A DNA stretch of 64,000 nucleotides from Sporopachydermia quercuum (GCA_001599295.1 BCGN01000004.1:1365676-1429675), one strand, 5' to 3'; counted from the first letter of the stretch, positions 11,929 to 23,781 are shown. Translations and numbers: made by a program. The notes: generated from the sequence alone by a model not told the origin.

Positions 11929-13900
11929 GTGTAAATGATGATGACGATATGATAGATTGGTTTATATTTGGGGGTCACCGAAATTTCAATATGGATATGC
12001 TAAGAAAATAGTGTTGAACTACAACTGTTTCTTCTTGATTGATTAGCTAACGATAGTTACGATGCGGTGATGCATATTTCTGATCTGTAGAACTAGATAA
12101 ATGATTGTTAGGTTAGGTAGCTTCTACTTCTACTATACTCTTTGATAGGGACAAAGTGAACACATCAACTACAATGCGAATTCTGTGAGCTAAATGAACT
12201 TTACGAAAACTGGAACAAATAACAACTTACAGTTATTATTTAGAGTGGAGCCTCAAAAATGTTTGCTGATACCTCAATTTATAATCAAGAAGAAAGAATC
12301 AAGTTAGGCTGCAAACCGCACCTTAGTATATAAGATAGAATATAGGTTGGTAATCAGAAATCAAGTGGAGGGAAAGAATGGGACATAGGACATCGATCAT
12401 GTAGTTATTCGATTGTTATTGTAGAGAAGTGTAAACAAGAACGAATAGATACACAAGATGATCAAGTAAAGGAAAGTGTGCATAACAACAACTATATGAA
12501 TTTTTATCGGTTCTTTTATATTCAAATTTATCCTCCAGATGAATCAGGAACAGCGACTTCGGTAATATGACCATGTATGAATCTGCAGAGGAAAATGATC
12601 TTGCATTATCATTGATTATTACCTAAATAAGTAAGATACCTAACAACATTGCCACATAAATGAATTGCTCATTTAGGAAATATGGGCAATAGAGTCCTTT
12701 CAAAGGGAAGTAAGAAATTTCCTGCTTAATTGTCATTTTGTTCTATAAAATGTTGTATGTATTCAACATAATGAATAATTATATTTCCTTAGTATCAATT
12801 GTGACTCTTTATTGGTCTTCCTTCCTAATTTCAACATGTTAAATACAAGTCTTCTGACCTAAAAGCTATGGAGAGGTCTGAGACATTATGTCAGAAAACT
12901 GAGCCGTTGGACGCAGAGAGAGATACTAAAACGAGGCAAAGTACCCATTACCAATTTTTTAAAATATGCTAACAATACGTTCCAAGGAACGAAAATTTTC
13001 AACCAAGAAAATTATTTCGCCAATAATTCAATATATTTATTGATTTGGCTCGTTCGTTTACATAAGTCATCGGTATCTCCCGGTAAAGCCGATAGGAATT
13101 TTACGCAATAACTTATCACGTGATATTAAATTTTCATATGCATTTGTTTTTTCATTTCTGGACATTGTCCCTTACTTCTGTTATATTTCTTATCTTAATC
13201 ATTCGCTACAGTACGTTGTATCGTATTCGAGGCTGCCAGAAATCATTGTGTTAGCATCACAGTCAATGCTAGGAACTATGTGAAGTATTATAAATCATGA
13301 TCTTGTTTACTACCTTTAAATCTTAGAACTTCTTCCTAGGTTAATTTTCTCAAAACTTTCCATTCCGTCTCGTTTCTCCATATTCCACGTTATACTATTT
13401 CTGTATCCGGACATATTTTGTGAAAGTATCTGCAAACTTTATTATGTGAAAAACTGAAAAATCACAAACTTGAATACTTCGAAAAGCTCACTATCCTTCC
13501 TCTAACTCAATTTTGCTGCTTGATAATTTGTCTCCTCTTGATAAATCAATCGACGATGTCTGATAATAGTAAGGGAATCTAAGACTTAAAATTGTTGGTA
13601 AACTGGAAACTATTTTGACATCAGAATTGAAAATTAGCCTGTAACTATTTCATTCTTTTTTTCTCGGTTGAATCTTGTATATTACGATAGTTGTTGAGAT
13701 CATTATCAATTGACCTGACTCGACACTCAACTGTAATTGACGGCATCGTTTGGATGAATATACATACAAAATACAAACTGTATTGAACAGAAGCCACTTA
13801 TATGTTTAGTTGTAATAGATAGAGATGAAGGAATAAAGGAATTCTCTTACAAAAAGGAATTAGTACCGAGAATTATAAAATAGAAGAAAAGAGATCGAAA
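11929..13900. other. divergent intergenic region, HUL5/CHO2
   Basis: About 2 kb with no convincing long gene. A short minus-strand frame at about 12,620-12,732 (37 codons, MTIKQEISYF...) with splice-like signals downstream was seen but not recognised. A perfect 12-bp palindrome around CACGTG lies at 13114-13125. Confidence 0.6.
13114..13125. promoter_or_regulatory. CACGTG palindrome (bHLH site) upstream of CHO2
   Basis: TATCACGTGATA is a perfect 12-bp palindrome with a CACGTG core, the class of site bound by yeast bHLH proteins such as Cbf1, Pho4 and Ino2/Ino4. It is about 780 bp before the CHO2 start. In S. cerevisiae, phospholipid genes including CHO2 are under Ino2/Ino4; whether that holds here is inference. 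Confidence 0.4.
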
Positions 13901-16709
13901 ATGGGTACTGTTACTGTGGCCACACCCAAGGTGGCTGTGGCTGTAGATGACAATAAAGTAGTTAAAGGGAAAACTGCTAGCGGTGAAGGTAAGTTATCAA
14001 ACAGATAGGAAATAGCTAAATTCTGTTCATATTATATTGTTTCTTTTTGCTATTATAAACTTCTATTTCATTGTCATTTCCACGAACCCCTACCCTAATA
14101 CAGACAACTAACATGAAACAGTTTTCATCGTACCCAAGACTGAAGATATGGTGAGAACATTATTTGACCCAACTGTTAAGAAATCGATATTTGATATTGT
14201 TATTCTATCAGTACTTGTTTCTTTTATTGTTTTATACTTTATTTTATCTCCAAGTTGGAGAACCCCTGTTTTCATTGGTTTATACTTCTTTTGGAGACTT
14301 AGTTACAATGTTGGTATTGGATACTTACTCCAAGGACAGTCCAAGCGTAACATGATGGTTAAATGGGCTATCAAGTTAAATTTATTCAACGAGAAAAACC
14401 ATTCAGCACTAGAAAGATTTATTAAACTCGAACTAACTTCAAAAATGAAAGATGTTGCTCATTATGACTATTATAAAATGCCAATTGAGTTCAACACTTG
14501 GCTTCTTTTCCGTCATTTTGTTGACTTGGTATTGATGTCAGACTTCGTTACATACATGCTGATTGTATTCAGCAAATCAGGCGCGACTGCCAATGAACCA
14601 TGGTACATTTTTTGTATCCGCTGGGTAACTGGTATTTCACTTTTTGTTTTTAACTTATTTGTTAAATTAGACGCTCATAGAGTTATTAAGGACTTTGCAT
14701 GGTATTGGGGTGATTTCTTCTTCTTGGAAGACGTTCAATTAACTTTTGATGGTGTGTTTGAAATGGCCCCTCATCCTATGTATTCTATTGGATATGCTGG
14801 TTATTATGGATTTGCTCTTATGGCCTCTAGTTATACTGTTTTGGTTGTATCCATTATTGCTCATATCCTCCAATTTGCTTTCTTGGTATTCATTGAGAAT
14901 CCTCATATTGATAAAACATACAATCCACCTCGTCAACCAACAAGCAGAAGAAAATCTAGTGCTGCTAACAGAAGCAGAGTGAGCTTTTCTTCTAGTCCTG
15001 AAGATAGTCCTAGCGGAGCATCTTCAACCTATTCAGCCGTTGAGGAAGACAATGAAACTGATGTAAGAATCTCTCATCCGGCATTGATTATATTCAAGAA
15101 TTTCAGATTTGTACGGGTCACTGATATTGCCTGTGTTACTGTTTGGTCATTAGCATTCATTGCTTTAATCACTTCTTCAAGCACCAGTTGTTCTGCTGCA
15201 GTGTTTTTTGTTTTTGCCCTTACTTGTAAGGCTTTCCACACTGTGGGACTTGGTTATTTGCTTGATTCCGAATCCAAGAGTAAAAGCTGGACCAAACAAT
15301 TTCTCAAGTTTGGTATGTCTCCATTAGACGCTTACGAACAATGGCAAGCTCTATACAACTTTTCGATGCTCATGTGCTATCTTAGTTTTGGTATAGTTTG
15401 CTTTAAATATTGGGACCTCAACTTATCTCAGAATCAGTACTGGCCTTTTAAGTATATTTTCGGTCTTTCCTTGATTGCTCTTCAACTATGGACTAGTCAT
15501 TCAATTTTAGAATCATTAGGAGAGTTTGGTTGGTTCTATGGTGATTTCTTCTTACCTTTGAAAGCTAAAACGTTAACTTACTCTGGTATTTATAGATATC
15601 TGAACAATCCTGAACAACTATTTGGTGTTGCTGGTTTATGGGGTATGTCTTTCCTTACTAACAGTTTCGCTGTTACAGTTCTTGCTCTTTTCTGGACGAT
15701 AACTAATCTGGGGTTCATTCAATTTGTTGAATTGCCTCATATGAAGAAAATTTACGGTGAACAAATCAGATCAGAAGCTGGTGTTACCAAGACTATCAAG
15801 AAAGCAGCTACTAAATTACCGCCTCCAGTGGAAAAGAAAGTACGAGAACTTACGGGATCGATGGATAAAGTAGTGAATGAAACAGCATCAGCTGTTGAAG
15901 ACTTTTTAAAAAAGAAGAAATCAAAGGTGTCTGTCTCTAATGTCATGCATGAAACAAAGATCAAATTGAAGGAGTATCCTGCAAGATTAACCATCATTAC
16001 TAGTGATGATCTTTCTGATATTGACACAAGTCAATATAACGTTGAAGTAATTACACCTTCAATCTCAGAAGAAGGTCTACAATATACCTTAGGAAGTCCT
16101 ATTAGAGTCAAATGGCAAGCACCAGCTAGCCATGCAGCCCGTGATTGGATTGGTGTTTATAAGGTTTCGGAAAACAACTCTAAAGAGCTCACGGTTGTTG
16201 GTAGCAAAGGTCATTGGCAAGGCCTTAGTAAGACTGGTGCTTATGATGATCACGTTGAAGGTGTAATTTCCATCTCTGAAGATGGTACAAGTGGGGAAGT
16301 TGAATTCAAAGGTAAATCTCTTGTTTGGGGTGATGCTACATACGAGTTCAGATATCACCATGATGGTAAGCACAATGTTATGGCTATGTCACAACCTTTC
16401 ACCATAGTATCTCCCGTAGTTACCATTACTACTAAGGATGATGCAGAAACTATTGCTAGCAAGATCTTCCCTGTTTTACAGAACTGCTTTCAAGATAGCC
16501 AAACTACTTTAGTTCCTGAGGATATTTTCGATGAATGGGATGAAGATTTAGAGCTAGATGTATTGAGAAAGCTTCATTATTGTATCCGGAAGTTAACTGG
16601 ATATGAATTAGCAATTGAAGTTATTAGATCTGAAGGTTGTTGTTTTAATCTTGGAAGAAGACTTGCTAGGATCAAACACGTTCTTGAGCCTTTTACTAAT
16701 GAAGTATGA
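13901..16709 (+). CDS. CHO2: phosphatidylethanolamine N-methyltransferase Cho2 (2 exons)
   Basis: Catalyses the first SAM-dependent methylation of phosphatidylethanolamine to phosphatidylcholine in the ER membrane. Exon 1 is 13901-13988 and exon 2 is 14122-16709; splicing gives 891 aa. The intron (133 nt) has a GTAAGT donor, an AACTAAC branch at 14106-14112 and an ACAG acceptor. After the junction comes DMVRTLFDPTVKKS, matching the family N-terminal block. Two PEMT-type repeats are visible: LDAHRVIKDFAWYWGDFFF with PHPMYSIGYAGYYG, then FGWFYGDFFLP with GIYRYLNNPEQLFGVAGLWG, each set among several membrane segments. A Ser-rich loop separates them. The C-terminal cytosolic region includes a DWIGVYKV strand motif typical of Cho2. 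Complete, with no anomalies. Confidence 0.96.
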
Positions 16710-17005
16710 ATGAGGTATGAAAAAATGTATGATGTTAAGTTGGAGAATATTATTAGTTAAATCATTGTTACTTTCTTGCGATAATGCTTTGTTTGATAAT
16801 ATATAGTACATAGAGATTAAATAAAGAAATCAATAATAATAATTATAGATAGTACGAAATAATGAGTAAGTAAATATTATATAATATAGCATCCATCTAG
16901 CATTTATGAGAACATAGTGCCATTGAATATGATCCCATAAAGCATGAGGTATCTGTTCTTTTGTTATTCATACTAATGATTTGAAAGTATTTTTCCGAAC
17001 CATTA
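16710..17005. other. convergent intergenic region, CHO2/MTR3
   Basis: About 300 bases of very AT-rich 3' flank for both genes. No further feature seen. Confidence 0.6.
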
Positions 17006-18085
17006 TTATTCAACAGTTTGAATAAGACATTGGTTCATTATCAAACGAACTTTTTTTGCTATCTCTTTAGAATAATCCATTATTTTATCTATCTTCTCCT
17101 CATCAATATCTAGCATTGAGCTATGATTCTTTATACCTGAGGCCAAAGGGTTGGATAACCAAAACCCTGTTATTTCATCATTTCGTCCATTCATATAAGC
17201 TACCACAGCATCACAAAAATTTCCCTCCTTAGTAGTGATTATCCTTGGATCTGGAATAATACAACTTTTACCGTTTGACTCTTGTAATCTAACCGAAGCA
17301 CTAGAGACCATATCAAGACACTCGATACCAGCATCAACTAAACTCAAGCTGGTGATATTAATTGCATGAGAAACAGTAGCTGCTAAGGTGCTATTTGGTT
17401 CATTCTCTGTGGTATTCGAGGATCCTGTAGATATAATTGTGAGAAATACATCAATCGAAGACTTCTTGTATTTATTACCAAGAATCGATGGTTCAATGGC
17501 TGATTGAACAAATCCTGCTACTTCTCTTTCAATTCCTGAATTTGAGCTCGATGATCCTTTTGATAAGATTCCTTCGCCTTTAGGAGATTTTCCTTTTAGT
17601 AACGCTTGCTTGATTTCTCCTGATACTGGATGATTCATAAATGGTAGATACTTCACATTCACTTGGAAGATAACTTTCTCAACGAAGCTGCCATGAATAG
17701 GCTTGGCACCATAGCTGTTCAAATAGTTAGTATTATGTCAAAGAATTCATTCCATTCGTATAAAGGTTCATCATATTATTCAATATTTTATAATGAACTC
17801 TTTCATTTATGTGCTGTACTATTCCTGACGTCTTCAACCAGGTATTACTAATACTTACACTGAACATAGAATGATTATCCCATCTGCTTCTAACAATGCT
17901 GATCCATTGCAATTTTCCGCTATTCCTGTGCTCATAAATACAGGTTTTATATCTGTTGATTCTGTTGGCTTTCTGTCATTGTTATCATCATAATGCGATT
18001 CCTGCTGTGTGTTTTCTTCTGGTTCAAACACCAGCTTGTGAGCATTTATTGGCCCATTTATGAGTCTTCTATCTGCTGTGTTCAT
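17006..18085 (-). CDS. MTR3: exosome core subunit Mtr3, RNase PH-like (2 exons)
   Basis: One of the six RNase PH-fold ring subunits of the RNA exosome; structural rather than catalytic in yeasts. Exons 18085-17859 and 17714-17006 give 311 aa. The intron (144 nt) has a GTAAGT donor, a TACTAAC branch and an ACAG acceptor. Key evidence is family sequence across the junction: MNTADRRLINGP at the start, GIAENCNGSALLEA, then the CSV-YGAKPIHGSF block made by splicing, and later LADAGIE-like LVDAGIECLDMVS. S. cerevisiae Mtr3 begins MNVQDRRRLLGP and has the same NCNGSAL and YGPRSIRGSF blocks. It is longer than yeast Mtr3 because of Ser/Asn-rich loops. Confidence 0.93.
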
Positions 18086-18712
18086 TATGAGTGATGAATG
18101 TATAGAATGTGTGCTATTCTATGATTAGACGCCTGATGACTATCGTTAGATCTTCTGTCTGTTGATTATTACTTTCAAATATAAAAACAGTAGTAGATAA
18201 ATATAAAACGTGTACAGGTACAACTCATCAGCCTTAGTTTAGATCAGAAATGTGTTTGATAGTTGAACTTTTCAAGCCAATTAATGACTGAATGAATTAT
18301 AACAAACGATACTGAATAATATGCTATGAAATCAATTTTATCAACAGTACAAAAAGGCTGATGTTTGTTTTAATATTCATCATCTTCTATTTTATTTCTA
18401 TCAAGTTCTTTCTTTCTTACTTTCTTTCCTTCCCCGGAAGATAAACAGTGTAAATTATTTATTAGGTGTATGAAATTTTCACTTTTCCTACCAGTTTGTC
18501 CCAGTTTCTCAGGCCAAGCAAGTAGAGCTGTTGAAGGCTAACAACTATAGATGCGAACTAAAGACGAGATAATTAATACAATAAAACAATCAAATTTACT
18601 ATGATTTATAAGTATTACTGTTATCAAAACCAATGAAGCAGAAAAATAAAAATAAGAGAAAAAATCAAAAAACATACTTCTCTTCAATCATCATTTTATA
18701 GTAAAAAAGGAT
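18086..18712. other. intergenic region, MTR3 to tRNA-Thr
   Basis: MTR3 promoter side. No open frame of note. A run of six A at 18703-18708 serves as the Pol III terminator of the minus-strand tRNA that follows. Confidence 0.6.
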
Positions 18713-18812
18713 TGCCCCCTGTCGGGATTGAACCGACGATCGCCGCATCACTTCACTTCACTTCACATATAAAAGATACGAGTGCGGCGCCTTACCACTT
18801 GGCCAAAGGGGC
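18713..18812 (-). tRNA. tRNA-Thr(CGT) with 28-nt intron
   Basis: Full cloverleaf on the minus strand. The acceptor stem GCCCCTT pairs with AGGGGGC (one G-T pair), the D arm stem is GCC/GGC, the anticodon stem is CCGCA/TGCGG and the T arm is GTCGG-TTCAATC-CCGAC. Anticodon CGT lies at 18780-18778 and the discriminator base is A. A 28-nt intron (18776-18749) sits at the canonical place after position 37 and contains tandem GTGAA repeats. T6 terminator immediately downstream. Confidence 0.93.
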
Positions 18813-19305
18813 GTTCATCGGATTTTTGAAAACAATACTGTCACGTGGTCACTTGGCAAAAGTTCTAGTGATGAATGTAAAATTCTATCTATTGATGTTG
18901 GGATAGAGGGATATTAAGTAAATATATTAGGATTGGCTAGAATATTAGTCGGAATATCAGTCTAAAGAATATTTATTAGAGTGAATATTGTTGATTTTGT
19001 AGGAGATTTTGCTAATAATATGACACCGTTAATTTCATGGCATACTAGAAAGAAATTATTCATTAATCTATTATGGGTCTAGTAGAACAGCTCTTACTTT
19101 GGTGTGCGAATATACGGATAATTCATATCTGAACAAGGTATGTTGTTTTTGATGATTATATCACATTTATAGAGTTATTACAATAGTTTCTTGCCACAAA
19201 TAGTGACTACAAGTGTAATGGGTATTCCTATACGCAATATCGCTATCAAACAGTCTATGTATCCGTAAATGTATATTTAACAATAATTAAATAATTAATA
19301 GCAGC
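18813..19305. other. intergenic region, tRNA-Thr to COG1 3' end
   Basis: A CACGTG core lies at 18842-18847, some 30 bp upstream of the tRNA start on its strand. Otherwise AT-rich with no gene seen. Confidence 0.55.
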
Positions 19306-22224
19306 TTACCTAATCAAAGGATACATCAACATTTTATTCCTCTTAGAAGTTTCCCAAACCCTTCTTGTGATCTCATTGATAATACTTCTTTCAAGTCTCA
19401 AACGGTTGATTTTCTCGTTGATTCTGTCCCTTACAGCTAATAAAGGAGATCCCATGCTCTCAGTACCATCAGAGTTTGAATGCAGTAGAATAGAACAGTA
19501 AATGATATCTGCTACCAATTGTAGTTGAAGCTCATAGTAAGGAGCGTTTCTATTACTTCTAGAAGTAGAATCTTCAGAAGTGATCTTGTCTGCCTCTGGC
19601 TTAAGACTTTCTTGAGAAGAAATTCTATTCAACTCATTGCTATCTTCTGATTCTTCTAGAACAGTACTCTTGCTATCATTTGTCTCCTCTGTTTTCCTCT
19701 CATTATCATCGGCAGTCTCCTTTTCTATAATACTGTTACTACCTTCACGCTTCTTTCCATTCTGCTCCAACTTCTCACTATCTCGCGCAATGCTCGCACC
19801 AATATTAGTTTCGTCATTGTCAACTTTCGCTTTCACTTCTTCTAGCCGTTTCAACAAATCTTCAATCACCCCTTCGAGAATCATCCTTGGTACAACTGAA
19901 AACGTCTCATGATAGAAGACGTCTTCTCTCACCTGGAAAGAATCATCATTGACATATCCATCACTATTCAACCAATTGGCACAGCCTCGTAAATGGTTAC
20001 ACAACATAACAGAAGGTCCCATTGGTACTTTAACAAACAATTCACCAGATTTTGGGAATTTACATAACTGTTGATTCCCCATAATATATTCATCGTAACT
20101 GCTGCTGTTTAATACCTTCTTGAACTTCACTCCGTACCGTCTACAAACAATAGCACCAACATTAGCACTAACAGTTTTCAAAGCATGAACAATCTCTGCT
20201 AATAGTTTGACATNTTTTGTAGTAGAAAGATTCCTACCAAGGAAATTTAGGAGGACTCTGAGCAAGAAGAAGTTAGAATCTGTTGTAAGGTCAGGTTTCT
20301 GCAGTATCTTTTGAATTGTATTGATATACTTCTGTTTCTCTGATTCACCAGCTGATTTGATACCCTTTACATATAAAGCACATTCTTTCGACAGAGCATC
20401 TAAACGACTTTTCCATATTGATTGCGATTGTTTATTATCAGCAAGCAAATGAACATGGCTCAGTTCCTCATTGAACATGCCTTTATCATCTATTAATGTA
20501 TCATCATTTTCGTCATCAGGAGGCAATTCAGTGAATGTGGAGCTGATTTTTTCAGTATTCAATAACGACGACAAGTCAGCAGAGTATTGAACTTCCCATG
20601 TTTCATAAAGATCACTGATATCTTTAGCAGGACCTGTTTTCAAATTGGTGATTGCTTGAATCTTGTCTATATAATCATTAAGACCAATTGCACCAGAATC
20701 TAAGGTGAATATATTCAGATCCTGTGCAGATGAAGCATCTGTTGATATAACTTCTTGTAATTTGAAGGCAACTGTATCATTCAATATCTTGGCATGATGA
20801 CTGATTATCGCATTGATACATGGTTCCCACTTGTTAGATAAAGAAGAAAGTAAATCCTCACAGGTTAGTTCTTGCGATAGATAATTGAGCTGATAATAGA
20901 AATGATAGCTATTAAATAACTGTAGAGTTCTATTACGGAGATCAAGACATTCTTGTAACACAGTTGACATAGTNCTAATATTTAATTCTGAAGGTTTAAG
21001 ATGGTTCAGTATTGTTTCTAGACCTTCAGTAAGATATTTGATGACACTGGGACACAACAGTTTCTGGATCTTATCACGGAGTAATTCTAACGTAAGTGAT
21101 TCACCCTCAGTAGTTTTCTGCTGATCTTGTAAAGGGTTCTTTGTTGATATAGTTGATCTACTTCTTAGTTCAGTACTGAGATTAAGTAAAACTCTTAATT
21201 GGTCAGAGTCAATGAACACTTTATCTCTCTCGGTGATTTCATTGATTATTGATTCGACAAGTGAAAAGCAGGTTTCCTTGTGCAAAGCGTTTTCCATATA
21301 ACCGAGGAAAACATTTGCAGTAACTGTCGGAGTATTGGCAATGAATACCAGACTATCAATAAACCGATCAATTATAACTGGCACTTCTTTCTCGGAAGCA
21401 CCATTCTTGATTCCTGTCAGATTGCTCAATCGAAAGCTCAGAAAATCTTCTAATAATGTGATAGATGATACTTGATTCAAAATAGCATAAGCGTATAGAA
21501 GTTGCCTCAGCTTCAATAGACTCTCCGCAGTAGTTCCTTTCGCTTGAGAAATATTGCTAATGAGAATATCAGTGAACTGACCTTTATACACCTGAAATCT
21601 TGAATAAATAACTCTCAATTGACCAGTTAANCTTTTAACACTTTGATAGGTGGTTTCAAATAGAACAATTAGCTTGGAGACCAGAGAAGAAGAGAGTTGA
21701 GTAATGTTTGATGATGCATTTGTAGTTGTGCTATCGTCATTATGACTGGTATTAGCCACAATATGACTAAAGACACAACCGTTGACTGAATTCAATAGCG
21801 ATATTTTCAGCCTATCAAGATATTGATCATCATAGTATACAAATGATGGTATTGAATTATAGCTTTTGTCGAAAAATTGATAAGCTTTTCTTGTATCGTG
21901 GCCATCACATAATCTTCTTAGGCATGCATCATTCTGACGAAGTATCGAATCTATTTCAATGATTGTATCAGCAGTGTTAACCAAATCATAATACTTTGTT
22001 CCGACTAGTGTNCTCACCTCCTCCTTTTTAGATAACAGTCTTTTGGTAATTGTTGTGTTGATAGATTTCACTTGAGAAGGAGAATAAAGTGTAAACAGTT
22101 CATTTGTTGATTTGGTGACCACTTTATCGATGTTAGCTAGCAACGGTGCTAGTAGTTCATCGCCGTTTTCATTAGTACTTTTTTGATTCAATGAAGAAGA
22201 GGATATCGATCTTGATGAAATCAT
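19306..22224 (-). CDS. COG1: conserved oligomeric Golgi complex subunit 1
   Basis: Lobe A subunit of the COG tethering complex, needed for retrograde vesicle traffic within the Golgi. The 972-aa frame begins with a Ser-rich stretch, then a Vps51/Cog1-type N-terminal helix region: LFTLYSPSQVKSI, TLVGTKYYDLVNTADTI and the IDSIL helix. The rest is helical with an acidic, low-complexity segment around residues 800-880 (SEKLEQNGKKREG..., many Glu/Asp/Lys), ending SKRNKMLMYPLIR. Fungal Cog1 proteins diverge strongly, so the identity rests on the N-terminal block and overall length, which is nearer to filamentous fungi than to the short S. cerevisiae protein. Four ambiguous bases occur (20214, 20974, 21631, 22012). 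The stop codon overlaps an AG/GTAAGC that resembles a splice donor, so a short last exon cannot be excluded. Confidence 0.85.
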   Translation of the reverse strand: MISSRSISSSSLNQKSTNENGDELLAPLLANIDKVVTKSTNELFTLYSPSQVKSINTTITKRLLSKKEEVXTLVGTKYYDLVNTADTIIEIDSILRQNDACLRRLCDGHDTRKAYQFFDKSYNSIPSFVYYDDQYLDRLKISLLNSVNGCVFSHIVANTSHNDDSTTTNASSNITQLSSSLVSKLIVLFETTYQSVKXLTGQLRVIYSRFQVYKGQFTDILISNISQAKGTTAESLLKLRQLLYAYAILNQVSSITLLEDFLSFRLSNLTGIKNGASEKEVPVIIDRFIDSLVFIANTPTVTANVFLGYMENALHKETCFSLVESIINEITERDKVFIDSDQLRVLLNLSTELRSRSTISTKNPLQDQQKTTEGESLTLELLRDKIQKLLCPSVIKYLTEGLETILNHLKPSELNIXTMSTVLQECLDLRNRTLQLFNSYHFYYQLNYLSQELTCEDLLSSLSNKWEPCINAIISHHAKILNDTVAFKLQEVISTDASSAQDLNIFTLDSGAIGLNDYIDKIQAITNLKTGPAKDISDLYETWEVQYSADLSSLLNTEKISSTFTELPPDDENDDTLIDDKGMFNEELSHVHLLADNKQSQSIWKSRLDALSKECALYVKGIKSAGESEKQKYINTIQKILQKPDLTTDSNFFLLRVLLNFLGRNLSTTKXVKLLAEIVHALKTVSANVGAIVCRRYGVKFKKVLNSSSYDEYIMGNQQLCKFPKSGELFVKVPMGPSVMLCNHLRGCANWLNSDGYVNDDSFQVREDVFYHETFSVVPRMILEGVIEDLLKRLEEVKAKVDNDETNIGASIARDSEKLEQNGKKREGSNSIIEKETADDNERKTEETNDSKSTVLEESEDSNELNRISSQESLKPEADKITSEDSTSRSNRNAPYYELQLQLVADIIYCSILLHSNSDGTESMGSPLLAVRDRINEKINRLRLERSIINEITRRVWETSKRNKMLMYPLIR

Positions 22225-22258
22225 TTTGAGTCAGGTGGACCTTTATTTGGGTTATTGT

Positions 22259-22283
22259 TTATATATATATATATATATATATA
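22259..22283. repeat. AT dinucleotide run
   Basis: Uninterrupted alternating AT of about 11-12 units in the COG1 promoter, 35 bp before its start codon. Confidence 0.9.
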
Positions 22284-22955
22284 GATTATTCAACAATGGT
22301 TTTACACTATTGTAGATTAGACATTTGAAGGGTACATCACGATAGACGACAATTGCCTGTAGTGGTCTAATAGGTGTCGCTAACTAAGTGCAATCCAGTC
22401 AGTTATTAGTGAAGCTTTCATCTAAAACATTTGAACCAATGTTTGTCAAATATAACACCATATATATTCTGNTAGTATGCTTATAGGCGTTCTCTATGGT
22501 AAACAATTGTGTATGTAGTGAAAGGGATGAGACGATTGTTCGCTGGAAGGCATTTGCTGGGTGAGACTTGAAGGTGTTTTAGTGTGTTGTGAGTACCTAG
22601 CCAGACACAATACTAATAAATATCACGTGGCTTAGAACAGAGAAGTTCGAGAGTTGGAACTGCGGTTGGGTTGACTTATGGGAACAGAATTCCTAGAAGA
22701 GAGCAGACAATTCACTGGAACCAGCTGTAAATTGACTTAAGATTGTAATAATAGTCTATATATGGAGTTTTAGTAAAAGAAGATGGCATACAAGCAGAGA
22801 CATTAGTCTATTGCAACTGAACCATATCTCTGGTTAAGTGAAAGAATCCATCTGGACTGATCGTGAAACCTGCGCGAGCGCGTGCAANCGTAAAATTAAA
22901 GAACCAGGACAACAATTACTGATACTTGACACTTTCTCAACTAGAATTTGTAGTT

Positions 22956-23504
22956 ATGGTGTCTAGCAATTGTCAATACATAAGAAATTTTATTATGTCA
23001 CAGTTAATAGCTTCTATATACATAGTTGATAAAGTATTCTATATTTTTCACCTGGCCAGCCTGGTTCTCAGCATATTAGTTTCAGATCATATGCTCAAAG
23101 CATGTACCTGTACGCATGATTCAGCTTTCACACTCTACATCCCATTACCAGTAACACGTATACAGTACAATACAATAGAACACAGAGAATCACTTGAAAC
23201 AATAAAAGTCAAGATCTTACAAAATTGTAAGAAGAAAAGTTTGTTATTTACCATACTTCAATTGTTGTTTCCTTTCTTTGTTGGGAAGATCATTTATACC
23301 TTCTCTCATTCATGTCCTATTACAGGGATCCAACTGCAATACTTCCATTCATCATACATCAACCATGCATTCTCATACAGCAAGTCGCGTAAAACTGGAC
23401 ACGATGCACCACTTTCATTGCTTCGCTTTAAGTCAACAACTAAAATGGTCCTCTTATTTACTACATACTATCAACAGGTACTGCTTGGATCAAAATTACT
23501 GTGA
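22956..23504 (+). CDS. doubtful open frame, 182 codons, unrecognised
   Basis: From the ATG at 22956 the frame runs 182 codons without a stop, upstream of VRG4 on the same strand. The product is rich in Ile, Leu, Phe, Tyr and Cys with one or two possible membrane stretches (around FYIFHLASLVLSILVS and SLLFTILQLLFPFFVG). I recognise no motif. Codon use is not clearly coding, and T-rich DNA easily yields hydrophobic frames. A frame this long is unlikely but possible by chance; it could equally be the VRG4 leader. Confidence 0.2.
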   Translation: MVSSNCQYIRNFIMSQLIASIYIVDKVFYIFHLASLVLSILVSDHMLKACTCTHDSAFTLYIPLPVTRIQYNTIEHRESLETIKVKILQNCKKKSLLFTILQLLFPFFVGKIIYTFSHSCPITGIQLQYFHSSYINHAFSYSKSRKTGHDAPLSLLRFKSTTKMVLLFTTYYQQVLLGSKLL

Positions 23505-23781
23505 GAGCACACTACAATACAGTTTGTTTTATTGATTTTCTGTATCCTTTGGAAGCAGAGCTACTGTATATTTAATTGAGTGAATGGCATCTGTTGTATA
23601 TCTATCAAAAGAACTAGTCTCTATTATTTTGCTCACAACACGAATTACAACTATCTATCACCTTTAAGCCAAGTTGAAAGTATCAGGAGAAAAAACTAGT
23701 TCAAGTGCTTTTTATTATTAACAAGGAGGATTATTGCGGGGTTGAACTACAAGCCTCAAATATTTCAATTCTCAAACAACA

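Larger units (their letters stand above)
22225..23781. other. divergent intergenic region, COG1/VRG4
   Basis: Holds an AT run (22259-22283), a CACGTG core (22624-22629), ambiguous bases at 22472 and 22888, and a doubtful 182-codon frame listed separately. No RNA gene seen. Confidence 0.55.

Noticed and set aside
12544-12732. Minus-strand frame with a GTATCT...CTGCAG intron-like stretch and a second exon ending in SSGG
   Set aside because: The frames on the two sides do not join cleanly from the only ATG, and no small conserved protein could be recognised.
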